From: CAXTPV01 sp965276715
GTDB lineage: Bacteria > Pseudomonadota > Alphaproteobacteria > Acetobacterales > Acetobacteraceae
Direction: 5' to 3'
DNA: 64,000 nucleotides
NCBI GenBank assembly: GCA_965276715.1
Contig: OZ255622.1
Span: 186,001-250,000 of the forward strand
The notes under the pieces: model-generated
Seen by the model: the letters and a program-made list of their open reading frames with translations, nothing else
Told to the model about the DNA's origin: nothing
The model's database searches: none
Made by a program: the position numbers and the translations under genes
Part shown: one piece after another, positions 18,198 through 26,424 of the stretch
Layout of the letters: each line of letters starts with the position of its first letter
Numbering within the stretch: position 1 is the stretch's first letter

Positions 18198-18938
18198 CTA
18201 CAACGAGCCGCTCCGTGCCCACTCGAGCCGGACCGGCGGCGCCGTGCTCTCGTCCTCCATGCCCAATCCCGCCAGCAGCGCTTCCTTCAGCGCCGCGAAG
18301 CCAGGTGCGGCGACATGCCGCGGCCGGCGCAGATCCACGCGCCACGAGCGCGCGATCCGCCCTTCATCAAGCAGCACCACCCGATCCGCCAGGAGCAAAG
18401 CCTCGTCGACATCGTGCGTCACCAGCAGCACTGCGCAGCCGTGGCGTGCCCACAGCTCGCTCACCAGCCGCTGCATCTTCAGCCGGGTCAGCGCGTCGAG
18501 CGCGCCAAGCGGCTCGTCGAGCAGCAGCAGATCCGGCTCCCGCACCAGCGCGCGCGCGAGCCCGGCCCGTTGCGCCTCGCCGCCTGACAAGGTCAGCGGC
18601 CACGCATCCACCCGATGGCCGAGCGACACTTCCTCCAGCGCCTCGACCGCGCGCGGCTTGCCGTCCCGCGGCAGGCCGAGCGCCACGTTTTGCCAGACCC
18701 GGCGCCAGGGCAGCAGCCGCGGCTCCTGGAACACCACCGCGCGCGACTCCGGAACGTCGATCGACCCGTCGGTCGCCGCGTCCAGACCCGCGAGCATGCG
18801 CAGCAGGGTGGTCTTGCCCGAACCGCTTTTTCCGATCAGCGCCACGAACTCGCCCGGCGCGATGTCCAGATCGACACCGTCCAGCACCCGGGCGCTTCCA
18901 AATCTTCGCCCCAGCCCGCGCACCTGCACGCCGCTCAT
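18198..18938 (-). CDS. ssuB: Sulfonate/nitrate-type ABC transporter ATPase
   Basis: This 246-residue ATPase drives the importer encoded with the two upstream genes. Walker A GKSGSGKTT, signature LSGGEAQR, Walker B LLLLDEP and the switch THDVDEA are all present. The family is that of SsuB/TauB/NrtD. ATG 18938 overlaps the permease gene by four bases. The substrate class comes from the binding protein and is not proven. No alkanesulfonate monooxygenase (ssuD) or flavin reductase (ssuE) is adjacent. Confidence 0.88.
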   Translation of the reverse strand: MSGVQVRGLGRRFGSARVLDGVDLDIAPGEFVALIGKSGSGKTTLLRMLAGLDAATDGSIDVPESRAVVFQEPRLLPWRRVWQNVALGLPRDGKPRAVEALEEVSLGHRVDAWPLTLSGGEAQRAGLARALVREPDLLLLDEPLGALDALTRLKMQRLVSELWARHGCAVLLVTHDVDEALLLADRVVLLDEGRIARSWRVDLRRPRHVAAPGFAALKEALLAGLGMEDESTAPPVRLEWARSGSL

Positions 18939-19699
18939 GCGCCACTCCCGACCATCTGCGGCCGCCAGGCAAGCAGACGATGCTCCATCATTCGCACTAT
19001 CTGATCGGTCGCCGTCCCGAGCAGCGCATAGACCAGCAACCCCACGACGATGATGTCGGTTCTCAGAAACTCGCGCGCGTCCATCATCATGAACCCGATC
19101 CCGCTGTTCGCCGCGATCTGCTCTCCCACCACCAGGCTCAGCCATCCGATCCCGAACGCGTAACGCAGCCCGACCAGCAGCGAAGGAATGGCCGACGGCA
19201 GGATCACGTCACGCGCGATCCCGGCACGGGACAGCCCATGCACCCGCGCCATTTCAATCAGCTTGGGATCGACCCCGCGTATGCCGGCGAACAGGTTCAG
19301 ATAGATCGGGATGCCGGCACCAAGAGCGACCAGGATGATCTTTGGCGTCTCGCCGATCCCGAACCACAGAATGAACAGCGGAACGAGCGCCAGGTGGGGC
19401 AGGGTGCGCAGCATTTGCAGCGGCGCGTCCACCATGTTCTCGCCGGCCCGCGACATGCCGGCCAGGAAGGCCAGCGGCACCGCCACCACGATCGCAAAAC
19501 TCATGCCCGCGACTACGCGGAGCAGCGAGACGAACAAATTCCGCTCCAGTGTCCCGTTCGCCATCAGGTGCCCGAACGTCGCCAGGATCGTGTCGGGGCC
19601 GGCCAGCAGCCGCGGCGACAGCGCACCGCTCCGGGACGCGACCTCCCAGGCCGCCAACAACAGCAGCGTCGAGGCAAACCGTCCTGCAAGCTTGCGCAT
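18935..19699 (-). CDS. ssuC: Sulfonate-type ABC transporter permease
   Basis: This 254-residue inner-membrane protein has about six helices and the binding-protein-dependent transport motif with the EAA-like loop MARVHGLSRAGIARDVILPSAIPSLLVGLR (described by its ends; residues about 150-180), where the ATPase docks. It starts three bases after the ssuA stop and overlaps ssuB. Length and topology are those of SsuC/TauC. Confidence 0.9.
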   Translation of the reverse strand: MRKLAGRFASTLLLLAAWEVASRSGALSPRLLAGPDTILATFGHLMANGTLERNLFVSLLRVVAGMSFAIVVAVPLAFLAGMSRAGENMVDAPLQMLRTLPHLALVPLFILWFGIGETPKIILVALGAGIPIYLNLFAGIRGVDPKLIEMARVHGLSRAGIARDVILPSAIPSLLVGLRYAFGIGWLSLVVGEQIAANSGIGFMMMDAREFLRTDIIVVGLLVYALLGTATDQIVRMMEHRLLAWRPQMVGSGA

Positions 19700-19702
19700 C
19701 GC

Positions 19703-20635
19703 CTAATGTCCGCCCGGCATGACGGCGTCGCCCACCTTCACGGCGTCGGGGATCAGCCCGCTGGCCGCCATTGCGTCCGCAACCTTCTGCTGCTGCGCCA
19801 CCACCGCTTGCGTCATCGGACCGACGCCGAATGCCAGACGCGACACCGCTGCCTGGACCACCGGCCGTGGCAGTCCCGACGTGGCCGTCAGCAGATCGGT
19901 CACGTCGCTCTGGTGGCCAACACTCCACGCGTCACAGGACGCAACCTCCGCCAGCACCGCCTTGAGGATGGCGGCGTTGCCCGATGCGAACGATCGCGAA
20001 GCCAGGAAATACTCCCGGTTAGGCACCAGGCCGGTGCCGTCATGCAATACAAGCGCACCGAGCGTGTCGCGCGCCGCAGACGCGTAGGGATCCCAGATCG
20101 CCCACGCATCGACCGCACCTTGCTGGAATGCCGCCGGCCCATCGGCGGGCGCAAGATTGACCGGGGTGATGTCGGTCCAGCCGAGCTTCGCCTCCGCCAG
20201 CGCCCGCACCAGCAGATAGTTCGCGTTCGAGCCGCGCGTATAGGCGATCCGCTTGCCCTTGAGCTGCGCGAGCGTCGCGATCGAACTCCCCTTCGGCACC
20301 AGGATCGCCTCGCCCGCGGGCGCCGGCGGTTCCGCGCCGACATAGAGCAGCGGCGCGCCGGCCGCCTGCGCGAACACGGGTGGGGTCTCCCCGGCGATCC
20401 CGAAATCGATCGCCCCCGCGTTCAGCGCCTCCATCAGCGGCGGACCGGACGCGAATAGCTCCCAGTCCACCGACCAGCCAAGCGGCTTGAGCGCGCGCTC
20501 GAGTGTGCCCCGCTGCTTGAGGATGATCAGCGTGCCATAGCGCTGATAGCCGACGTGCAATGTTCCGGCGTGCGACGGCGACGAGGCAAGGATCGTAATC
20601 AACGACATCAGCGCGACGAGGACTCGCATCTTCAC
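19703..20635 (-). CDS. ssuA: Aliphatic sulfonate ABC transporter substrate-binding protein
   Basis: This 310-residue periplasmic protein has a Sec signal peptide (MKMRVLVALMSLITILASSPSHA, cleaved near residue 23). The mature start TLHVGYQRYGTLIILKQRG is very characteristic of SsuA. GAIDFGIAGETPPVFAQAAG and VDAWAIWDPYASAA are the ligand-domain motifs of sulfonate-binding members. AGGAG lies seven bases before the ATG. It is the first gene of the operon. Taurine or another organosulfonate remains possible. Confidence 0.9.
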   Translation of the reverse strand: MKMRVLVALMSLITILASSPSHAGTLHVGYQRYGTLIILKQRGTLERALKPLGWSVDWELFASGPPLMEALNAGAIDFGIAGETPPVFAQAAGAPLLYVGAEPPAPAGEAILVPKGSSIATLAQLKGKRIAYTRGSNANYLLVRALAEAKLGWTDITPVNLAPADGPAAFQQGAVDAWAIWDPYASAARDTLGALVLHDGTGLVPNREYFLASRSFASGNAAILKAVLAEVASCDAWSVGHQSDVTDLLTATSGLPRPVVQAAVSRLAFGVGPMTQAVVAQQQKVADAMAASGLIPDAVKVGDAVMPGGH

Positions 20636-20655
20636 TCCTGAGCCACGGGTCCGCG

Positions 20656-20682
20656 ATCATACGATCCGCCGCTGTCGATCAA
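20656..20682 (-). promoter_or_regulatory. Possible promoter of ssuA-ssuC-ssuB
   Basis: On the minus strand TTGATC (20677-20682) and TATGAT (20656-20661) are separated by 15 bases, short of the ideal 17, within an unusually AT-rich stretch. Three GATC tetramers lie in and around it. The position 20-45 bases before the ssuA start fits, but the spacing makes the call weak. Confidence 0.4.
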
Positions 20683-20704
20683 TAAATACCCTATTCGCGA
20701 GCGT

Positions 20705-21613
20705 TCAAGACGCGACGAATGGCACCGACTCGGGCGATTTCAGGAAACGCAGCAATTCAGCTGCAACGAACGCCGGTTGCTCCTCGGCGAGAAAATGCCC
20801 TGCCGCGACCTCACCGCCGGTGACCGGTCCCGCGGTGCGGTCGCGCCAGAGGTCCAGCGGGTCGTACCAGCCGCCGATCCGTCCCATCGCACCCCAAAGC
20901 ACCAGCACCGGACACGTCATCCTCACTCTGTCCAGGCGCGCCATCCTGTCCTCGATCGCGTCCCGCTCGACCGCGATGCGATAGGCTTCGTTCAACGCCG
21001 ACATCGTCTCCGCATCCGGGATGCTCGCGAGGTAGTCGGCGATCGCCGCGATGTGGAAATGCCCCTGCGGTTCGACGCCCGGCAACGTGCCCGGCAGCCA
21101 GATCTTCGGCTCTTCGTGGAACATCGCTTCCGGTTTCGGATGGGTCTGCGCGAACCAGAACATCCGATAGGTCGCGAGCGCGAACGCCATGTCGTCCCGC
21201 TCCACCGCCTGAGGCGCGGGCACCATGTCGAACAGCGCCAGCCTGTCGAGGCGCTCGGGCCACCCTGTCGCCATTCTGTGCGCGACCCTGCCGCCTCGTT
21301 CGTGTCCGACAACCGACACGTCCGCGATGCCCAGGACGTCCAGCATCTCGAACATCCGCCGCGCCATGCTGTCGCTGCTGCCCGCCGGCGCGTTGGCGCC
21401 CGCAGCCGCGCGCGACCCGCCGTAGCCCGGCAGATCCGGGCAGATGACCGAGAAGGCCTCGGCCAGCCGCGGCGCCACTTCATGCCACATCGCATGGGTC
21501 TGCGGATGGCCATGCAGCAGAAGCACGGCCGGCCCACGACCCGCCCGTCTCAACCGGATCGACTCGCCACCGACGTCCAGCATCTCGGGCTCGCCAAATC
21601 CTTCGAAGAACAT
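20705..21613 (-). CDS. Alpha/beta hydrolase related to haloacetate (fluoroacetate) dehalogenases, Glu at nucleophile position
   Basis: This 302-residue hydrolase resembles fluoroacetate dehalogenases throughout: LLLHGHPQTHAMWHEVAP, CPDLPGYGGS, the nucleophile elbow VGHERGGRVAHR, LALFDMVPAP with the following acid, and AAGHFLAEEQP with the catalytic His. In characterised dehalogenases the elbow is GHDRG with Asp as nucleophile; here the codon is GAA (Glu). The halide-site His-Trp pair is also changed (FWFAQ). Dehalogenase activity is therefore doubtful; another hydrolytic activity or loss of activity is possible. ATG 21613 gives the usual MFFEGF start. It is divergent from the decarboxylase, 47 bases away. 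Confidence 0.82.
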   Translation of the reverse strand: MFFEGFGEPEMLDVGGESIRLRRAGRGPAVLLLHGHPQTHAMWHEVAPRLAEAFSVICPDLPGYGGSRAAAGANAPAGSSDSMARRMFEMLDVLGIADVSVVGHERGGRVAHRMATGWPERLDRLALFDMVPAPQAVERDDMAFALATYRMFWFAQTHPKPEAMFHEEPKIWLPGTLPGVEPQGHFHIAAIADYLASIPDAETMSALNEAYRIAVERDAIEDRMARLDRVRMTCPVLVLWGAMGRIGGWYDPLDLWRDRTAGPVTGGEVAAGHFLAEEQPAFVAAELLRFLKSPESVPFVAS

Positions 21614-21660
21614 CCTGTCTCCCGATTGTCCCGTGACCGAAGCGGCGCTAGGCAAGCCCG

Positions 21661-23079
21661 ATGGATGGCCTCGATCCGGAAGACTGGTCCGAACTCCGGT
21701 CGCTCGGCCATCGCATGGTCGACGACATGGTCGAACATCTGCAAGAACTTCGAAACCGCCCCGTGTGGCAGAAGTTGCCCGACAGCACGCGCGCCGCACT
21801 ACGTCACGCGAAGCTGCCGCGGCAAGGGCGCGAGCTTGCCGACGTCTACGACGATGTCCGCCGTCAGATCGTCCCCTATGTCACCGGCAACACCCACCCG
21901 CGCTTCATGGGCTGGGTCCATGGCGGGGGCACCGCGGTCGGTATGCTCGCCGAACTCCTCGCCGGCGGCCTGAACGCCAATTGCGGCGGCCGCGACCATG
22001 CCGGGATCGAGGTCGAGCGCCAGGTCATCGCGTGGGCGGCCGCCATGGTCGGCATGCCGGCCGCCAGCTCCGGCCTCCTCGTCAGTGGCTCATCGATGGC
22101 CAACCTGATCGCCGTTCTCGTCGCCCGCACTGCGCGCCTAGGTCCTTCGGTCCGGCGGACGGGTCTGCAAGCCGCGCGCCTGACCGCCTACGCGGCGTCC
22201 AGCACGCATGGCTGCGTCCCGCGAGCGCTCGACATGGCAGGACTCGGCACCGACGCGCTCCGCATCCTCCCGGTCGATGCCGATCATCGCCTGGATCTCG
22301 ACGCGCTCGCACGCACCGTCCATCGCGACCGGACGACAGGCGACACCCCGTTCCTGGTCGTCGGCAGCGCCGGCACGGTCGATTGCGGCGCCACCGACGA
22401 CCTCGCCGCGATCGCCGATTTCTGTGCCAGCGAGCGGCTCTGGTTTCACGTCGACGGCGCCTTCGGCGCGCTCGCCGCCCTCTCCGAACACCATCGCCAC
22501 AAGCTGCGCGGCATCGAACGTGCCGACAGCCTGGCCTTCGACTTCCACAAATGGGCACAAGTCCCTTACGAGGCAGGCTGTATCCTGATACGCGACGCTG
22601 ACCTGCACGCCCAGACCTTCGCCCAATCGCTCGCCTATCTCGCGCGCGACGAGCGCGGCTTGGCGGGGAACGCCCCGTGGCCTTGCGATCTCGGCCCCGA
22701 GCTGTCGCGAGGTTTTCGCGCGCTCAAGATCTTCATGACGCTGCAGGCCTACGGCACCGAAGGCCTGGCACGTGTCGTCGACCAATGCTGCGATGTCGCA
22801 CGCCATCTCGCCGACCGCGTCGCACGCGAGCCCTCGCTCGAACTGCTCGCGCCGGTCGCGCTCAACATCGTCTGCTTTCGCCTCATCCCGGCCGAAAGCC
22901 AGGATCCCGACGATCTCCAATCGGACATCGTCGCCGACCTGCAGGAAGCCGGCATCGCCGCCCCATCCACCACGACCATCAATGGCGTCCGCGCCATCCG
23001 CGCCGCCATCGTCAACCACCGCACCCGAACCGACGACGCCGACGCGCTGATCGACGCGATCCTGACCAGACGAACATAA
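21661..23079 (+). CDS. Group II PLP-dependent amino acid decarboxylase
   Basis: This 472-residue member of the aromatic-L-amino-acid/glutamate decarboxylase family (fold type I) has the PLP lysine in FDFHKWAQ at residue 297, HVDGAFGA (the Asp that pairs with the pyridine nitrogen) and SGGS-like LVSGSSMANL. The N-terminal arm with THPRFMGWVHGGGT is typical. Substrate unknown: aromatic amino acids such as tyrosine, tryptophan or DOPA are usual, but several members act on other amino acids. It is alone on its strand and is followed by a palindromic repeat. Confidence 0.88.
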   Translation: MDGLDPEDWSELRSLGHRMVDDMVEHLQELRNRPVWQKLPDSTRAALRHAKLPRQGRELADVYDDVRRQIVPYVTGNTHPRFMGWVHGGGTAVGMLAELLAGGLNANCGGRDHAGIEVERQVIAWAAAMVGMPAASSGLLVSGSSMANLIAVLVARTARLGPSVRRTGLQAARLTAYAASSTHGCVPRALDMAGLGTDALRILPVDADHRLDLDALARTVHRDRTTGDTPFLVVGSAGTVDCGATDDLAAIADFCASERLWFHVDGAFGALAALSEHHRHKLRGIERADSLAFDFHKWAQVPYEAGCILIRDADLHAQTFAQSLAYLARDERGLAGNAPWPCDLGPELSRGFRALKIFMTLQAYGTEGLARVVDQCCDVARHLADRVAREPSLELLAPVALNIVCFRLIPAESQDPDDLQSDIVADLQEAGIAAPSTTTINGVRAIRAAIVNHRTRTDDADALIDAILTRRT

Positions 23080-23080
23080 G

Positions 23081-23131
23081 ACCAGGGCGCCGCCCTGGAT
23101 CCGCCGGGGGCAGGCGCCCCCGGACCCGCAG
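23081..23131 (-). repeat. Palindromic intergenic element, inverted copy
   Basis: CCAGGGC-GCC-GCCCTGG (23082-23098) and CCGGGGGC-AGGC-GCCCCCGG (23104-23123), then ACCCGCA. Read on the minus strand this is the same order as the copies at 10851 and 23391. It sits directly after the decarboxylase stop. Confidence 0.85.
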
Positions 23132-23148
23132 CGAATGTCCCAAACGCT

Positions 23149-23352
23149 TCAACTACGGGGCTTGATCCTGCTGACCTCGAAATCGAAGCTCGACAAGGGG
23201 AAAGAGGACAGCAATTCCCAGTCGCTTGTCGCATCGATCGAGCCAGAGCAAGCCGGCTGCGAGGAGCCATCGTACTCGACGACTTCGAGGCGAAACCTGC
23301 CTAATTGGTCAGGATCAAGAGCTGCCGCGCCTACGGCGCCTGCGCCAGTCAT
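23149..23352 (-). CDS. Possible small protein between two inverted repeats
   Basis: This 67-residue frame starts MTGAGAVGAAALDPDQLGRF and ends with SSFDFEVSRIKPRS. It is acidic in the middle (EVVEYDG, SIDATSDWELL) and has no membrane segment. Roughly two thirds of its third codon positions are G or C, lower than neighbouring genes but still biased. No good Shine-Dalgarno sequence precedes the ATG. I do not recognise it. It follows cobT on the same strand after 131 bases containing a palindromic repeat. Confidence 0.4.
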   Translation of the reverse strand: MTGAGAVGAAALDPDQLGRFRLEVVEYDGSSQPACSGSIDATSDWELLSSFPLSSFDFEVSRIKPRS

Positions 23353-23390
23353 AACCGACCGCCGCTTTGAAAAAGGCTCCTGAGACCGGA

Positions 23391-23440
23391 TGCGGGTCTG
23401 GGGCGGCTCGCCCCAGCGGGTCCAGGGCAGAGCCCTGGTA
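23391..23440 (+). repeat. Palindromic intergenic element
   Basis: CTGGGGC-GGCTC-GCCCCAG (23398-23416) and CCAGGGC-AGA-GCCCTGG (23422-23438), joined by CGGGT. It is near-identical in design to the copy at 10851 and forms an inverted pair with the one at 23081. Confidence 0.85.
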
Positions 23441-23483
23441 TGTTCTGTTGAAGGCTCCAAATGCCCTGGTCTCCTCGCTCGCT

Positions 23484-25349
23484 TCACGCCACGAGCTTCA
23501 GCCGACCCCGCTCTTCGAACAACTCCGCCAGTTTCTGCATCATCGTGCCGCCGAGTTCCTCGGCGTCCACGATCGTCACCGCGCGCCTGTAGTAGCGCGT
23601 CACGTCGTGCCCGATGCCGATCGCGATCAGCTCGATCTGCTGGCGCGCCTCGATGTCGCGGATCACCTCGCGCAGATGACGCTCCAGATAATTGCCCGGA
23701 TTGACCGACAAGGTACTGTCGTCGACCGGCGCACCGTCGCTGATCACCATCAGGATCCGCCGGTTCTCGCGACGTGCCAGTAGCCGGCGATACGCCCATA
23801 GCAGCGCCTCTCCGTCGATGTTCTCCTTGAGCAGTCCCTCGCGGAGCATCAGGCCGAGATTGCGCCGCGCCCGGCGCCACGGCGCGTCGGCCGCCTTGTA
23901 GACGATGTGGCGCAGATCGTTCAGCCGCCCCGGCTCGCGTGGCTTGCCCTCGGCCGCCCACCGTTCACGTGACAAGCCGCCCTTCCAGGCGCGTGTCGTG
24001 AAGCCCAGCACCTCGACCTTCACGCCGCAGCGCTCGAGTGTCCGCGCCAGGATGTCCCCGCACATCGCGGCCACCGTAATCGGGCGGCCGCGCATCGAAC
24101 CCGAATTGTCGATCAGCAGCGTGACCACGGTGTCGCGAAATTCGGTGTCGCGTTCTCGCTTGTAGGACAACGGCACGGTCGGGTTCGCGACCACGCGCGC
24201 CAACCGTCCCGCATCCAGCATCCCTTCCTCGAGATCGAACTCCCAGGCGCGCGTCTGCTGTGCCATCAGCCGCCGCTGCAGGCGATTGGCCAGCTTCGAC
24301 ACCACGCCTTGCAGGGACAGCAACTGCTGGTCGAGCTGCTGGCGCAGCCGCGCGAGCTCGTCGGCATCGCATAGATCCTCGGCTCGGATCTCCTCGTCGA
24401 ACTGCCGGGCGAACGCCGCGTAAGGCACGCCGTCGCCCGGCTCGGTCCGCTCACGACGCGGCGGCGGCCCTCCCGGCCGGTCCTCGCCTTCGGTGACGCC
24501 CTCGTCGTCGGGCTCCTCGCCCTCCTGCTCGCTCTCGCCCGCGTCCTCACCGGCGGGCTGGGCACCGAGCAGGCTTTCGGATTGGCTCTCCTGCACACCT
24601 TCGTCGTCCTGACGCAGATCCTGGGGTGCGGCCTGCTCTCCTTCGCTCTGCTGGCCCTCGTCGGACTGTTCGTTGCCATCCTCGCCGTCGCCGTCCGCTT
24701 CGGCCTCGGCCAGATTCATCGAGGCCAGCAGCCGCCGCGACGCGCGCGCGAACCTCCCCTGGTCGTCCTGGTGCTCGGCCAACTCGGCTAGTGCCGCCCG
24801 GGCCTTCGCGTCGAGCCCATCGCGCCACAGCCGCATCACGCGCTCGACCTGCGAAGGCGCGGTTTCGCCTGACAGCGTCTCCCTGACCAGCAGTCCGAGG
24901 GCGGCCGCGACCGGGAGCTGCTCCTTGCGCGTCATCCGGTCGAAACCGTCCTGCTCGCAGCCTTGCACCAGACGCGCCTGCAGGTTGGCGGCGACCCCGC
25001 TCATGTGCCGCGCGCCGACCACCTCGACCCGCGCCTCCTCGATCGCATCATACGCATCGCGCGCATCGCGCGGCGTCGGGTTGCGCTCGGCATGCATGAC
25101 CGCATCGTGATGACGAAGCCGGAGCGCCAGCGCATCCGCCGCCCCGCGCAGCCGGGCCACTTCCGAAGCGGGCAACGCACGCGTCGGCAGCGGCAGCCGG
25201 GCACGTTTTCCGGCGACCGCTTCCTTCCCCGCCTGGAACGTCACCTGGACATCGCGTTCCTGAGCGACCGCCCGGAGTGCGCCCGCCGTCGCGCGCTTGA
25301 ATTCCTCGGTGCGACCTTCGGCCTTCTTCCCGCCGTCGCGTTCGGCCAT
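23484..25349 (-). CDS. cobT: Aerobic cobaltochelatase subunit CobT
   Basis: This 621-residue MoxR-partner subunit inserts cobalt into hydrogenobyrinate diamide with CobN and CobS in aerobic cobalamin synthesis. An N-terminal domain (about 1-210) is followed by a long acidic low-complexity linker (about 215-320, rich in Asp, Glu, Gln, Ser) and a C-terminal von Willebrand A domain with the MIDAS motif DNSGSM near residue 413. The ATG overlaps the cobS stop as TGATG. CobN is not in the window. The acidic linker is normal for the family. Confidence 0.93.
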   Translation of the reverse strand: MAERDGGKKAEGRTEEFKRATAGALRAVAQERDVQVTFQAGKEAVAGKRARLPLPTRALPASEVARLRGAADALALRLRHHDAVMHAERNPTPRDARDAYDAIEEARVEVVGARHMSGVAANLQARLVQGCEQDGFDRMTRKEQLPVAAALGLLVRETLSGETAPSQVERVMRLWRDGLDAKARAALAELAEHQDDQGRFARASRRLLASMNLAEAEADGDGEDGNEQSDEGQQSEGEQAAPQDLRQDDEGVQESQSESLLGAQPAGEDAGESEQEGEEPDDEGVTEGEDRPGGPPPRRERTEPGDGVPYAAFARQFDEEIRAEDLCDADELARLRQQLDQQLLSLQGVVSKLANRLQRRLMAQQTRAWEFDLEEGMLDAGRLARVVANPTVPLSYKRERDTEFRDTVVTLLIDNSGSMRGRPITVAAMCGDILARTLERCGVKVEVLGFTTRAWKGGLSRERWAAEGKPREPGRLNDLRHIVYKAADAPWRRARRNLGLMLREGLLKENIDGEALLWAYRRLLARRENRRILMVISDGAPVDDSTLSVNPGNYLERHLREVIRDIEARQQIELIAIGIGHDVTRYYRRAVTIVDAEELGGTMMQKLAELFEERGRLKLVA

Positions 25350-26395
25350 CAGCGCATCCGCTGCGGCACATAGTTGCCGGTCACGACCTCGCTGTTGAAG
25401 CAGCGCTGGTAATACTCGGCGACCGTTCCGCGCTCCGCCTCGTCGCACTTGTTGAGGAAAGTCAGCCGGAACGCGAACCCGACATCGCCGAAGATCTTCG
25501 CGTTCTCCGCCCATGTCAGAACCGTGCGCGGAGACATCACCGTCGAGATGTCGCCGGCGATGAACCCGGCGCGCGTCAGGTCGGCAAGTGCGACCATCGC
25601 CTCGACGCGCTTCTTCGTCTCCCTGTCAGTCGACTCGGCACCCATCTTGGCGAGCACGATCGCCGTCTCCTGCGCATGCGGCAGGTAGTTCAGGGTGGCA
25701 ACGATGTTCCAGCGGTCCATCTGACCCTGATTGATCTGCTGCACGCCGTGGTAAAGCCCGGTCGTGTCCCCAAGCCCCACCGTGTTGGCGGTCGCGAAGA
25801 GCCGGAACGCCGGATGCGGATGGATCACCCGGTTCTGGTCGAGCAGCGTCAGCTTGCCCTCGACCTCGAGCACACGTTGGATGACGAACATCACGTCCGG
25901 ACGTCCAGCGTCGTACTCGTCGAACACCAGCGCCACCGGATGCTGCAGCGCCCACGGCAGCAGCCCTTCACGGAACTCGGTCACCTGCTGCCCGTCACGC
26001 AGCACGATCGCGTCCTTGCCGACCAGATCGATCCGGCTGATGTGGCTGTCGAGATTGATCCGGATGCAGGGCCAGTTCAGACGCGCCGCCACCTGCTCGA
26101 TGTGGGTCGACTTGCCGGTGCCGTGGTAACCCTGGATCATCACCCGGCGGTTGAATCCGAAACCCGCGATGATCGCGAGCGTCGTCTCGCGGTCGAACCG
26201 ATAGGTCTCGTCCACCAAAGGCACATGCTCGGTGCGGCGGCCGAACGCGGGAACCGTCACGTCGCTGTCGATCCCGAACAGCTCGCGGGCCGACACGCGC
26301 TTGTCCGGATGACCGATCGTCGAAATGCTCGGCATCGCATCGTCCACCGTGCTTTCAATTCCGGTCTCGTCGTTCAGCGCAGCGATCCTGGTCAT
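25349..26395 (-). CDS. cobS: Aerobic cobaltochelatase ATPase subunit CobS
   Basis: This 348-residue AAA+ (MoxR-like) ATPase powers the CobN-CobS-CobT chelatase. Walker A GYHGTGKST (residues 89-97), Walker B VALVFDEYD and sensor FATANTVGLGD are clear. The family start motif DKRVSARELFGIDSD is at about 31-45. ATG 26395 is preferred over an internal ATG at 26335 because GAGGA precedes it, though 12 bases away. The preceding gene is 29 bases upstream, so J-domain protein, cobS and cobT form one transcription unit. Confidence 0.93.
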   Translation of the reverse strand: MTRIAALNDETGIESTVDDAMPSISTIGHPDKRVSARELFGIDSDVTVPAFGRRTEHVPLVDETYRFDRETTLAIIAGFGFNRRVMIQGYHGTGKSTHIEQVAARLNWPCIRINLDSHISRIDLVGKDAIVLRDGQQVTEFREGLLPWALQHPVALVFDEYDAGRPDVMFVIQRVLEVEGKLTLLDQNRVIHPHPAFRLFATANTVGLGDTTGLYHGVQQINQGQMDRWNIVATLNYLPHAQETAIVLAKMGAESTDRETKKRVEAMVALADLTRAGFIAGDISTVMSPRTVLTWAENAKIFGDVGFAFRLTFLNKCDEAERGTVAEYYQRCFNSEVVTGNYVPQRMR

Positions 26396-26424
26396 CCTGT
26401 GGTCGAATCCTCGTCCATTCGGCT

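Noticed and set aside
17615..20458. A 947-codon open frame on the plus strand
   Set aside because: It lies opposite the ssu operon and the small membrane protein gene, is dominated by Arg, Pro, Ala and His, and has no domain.
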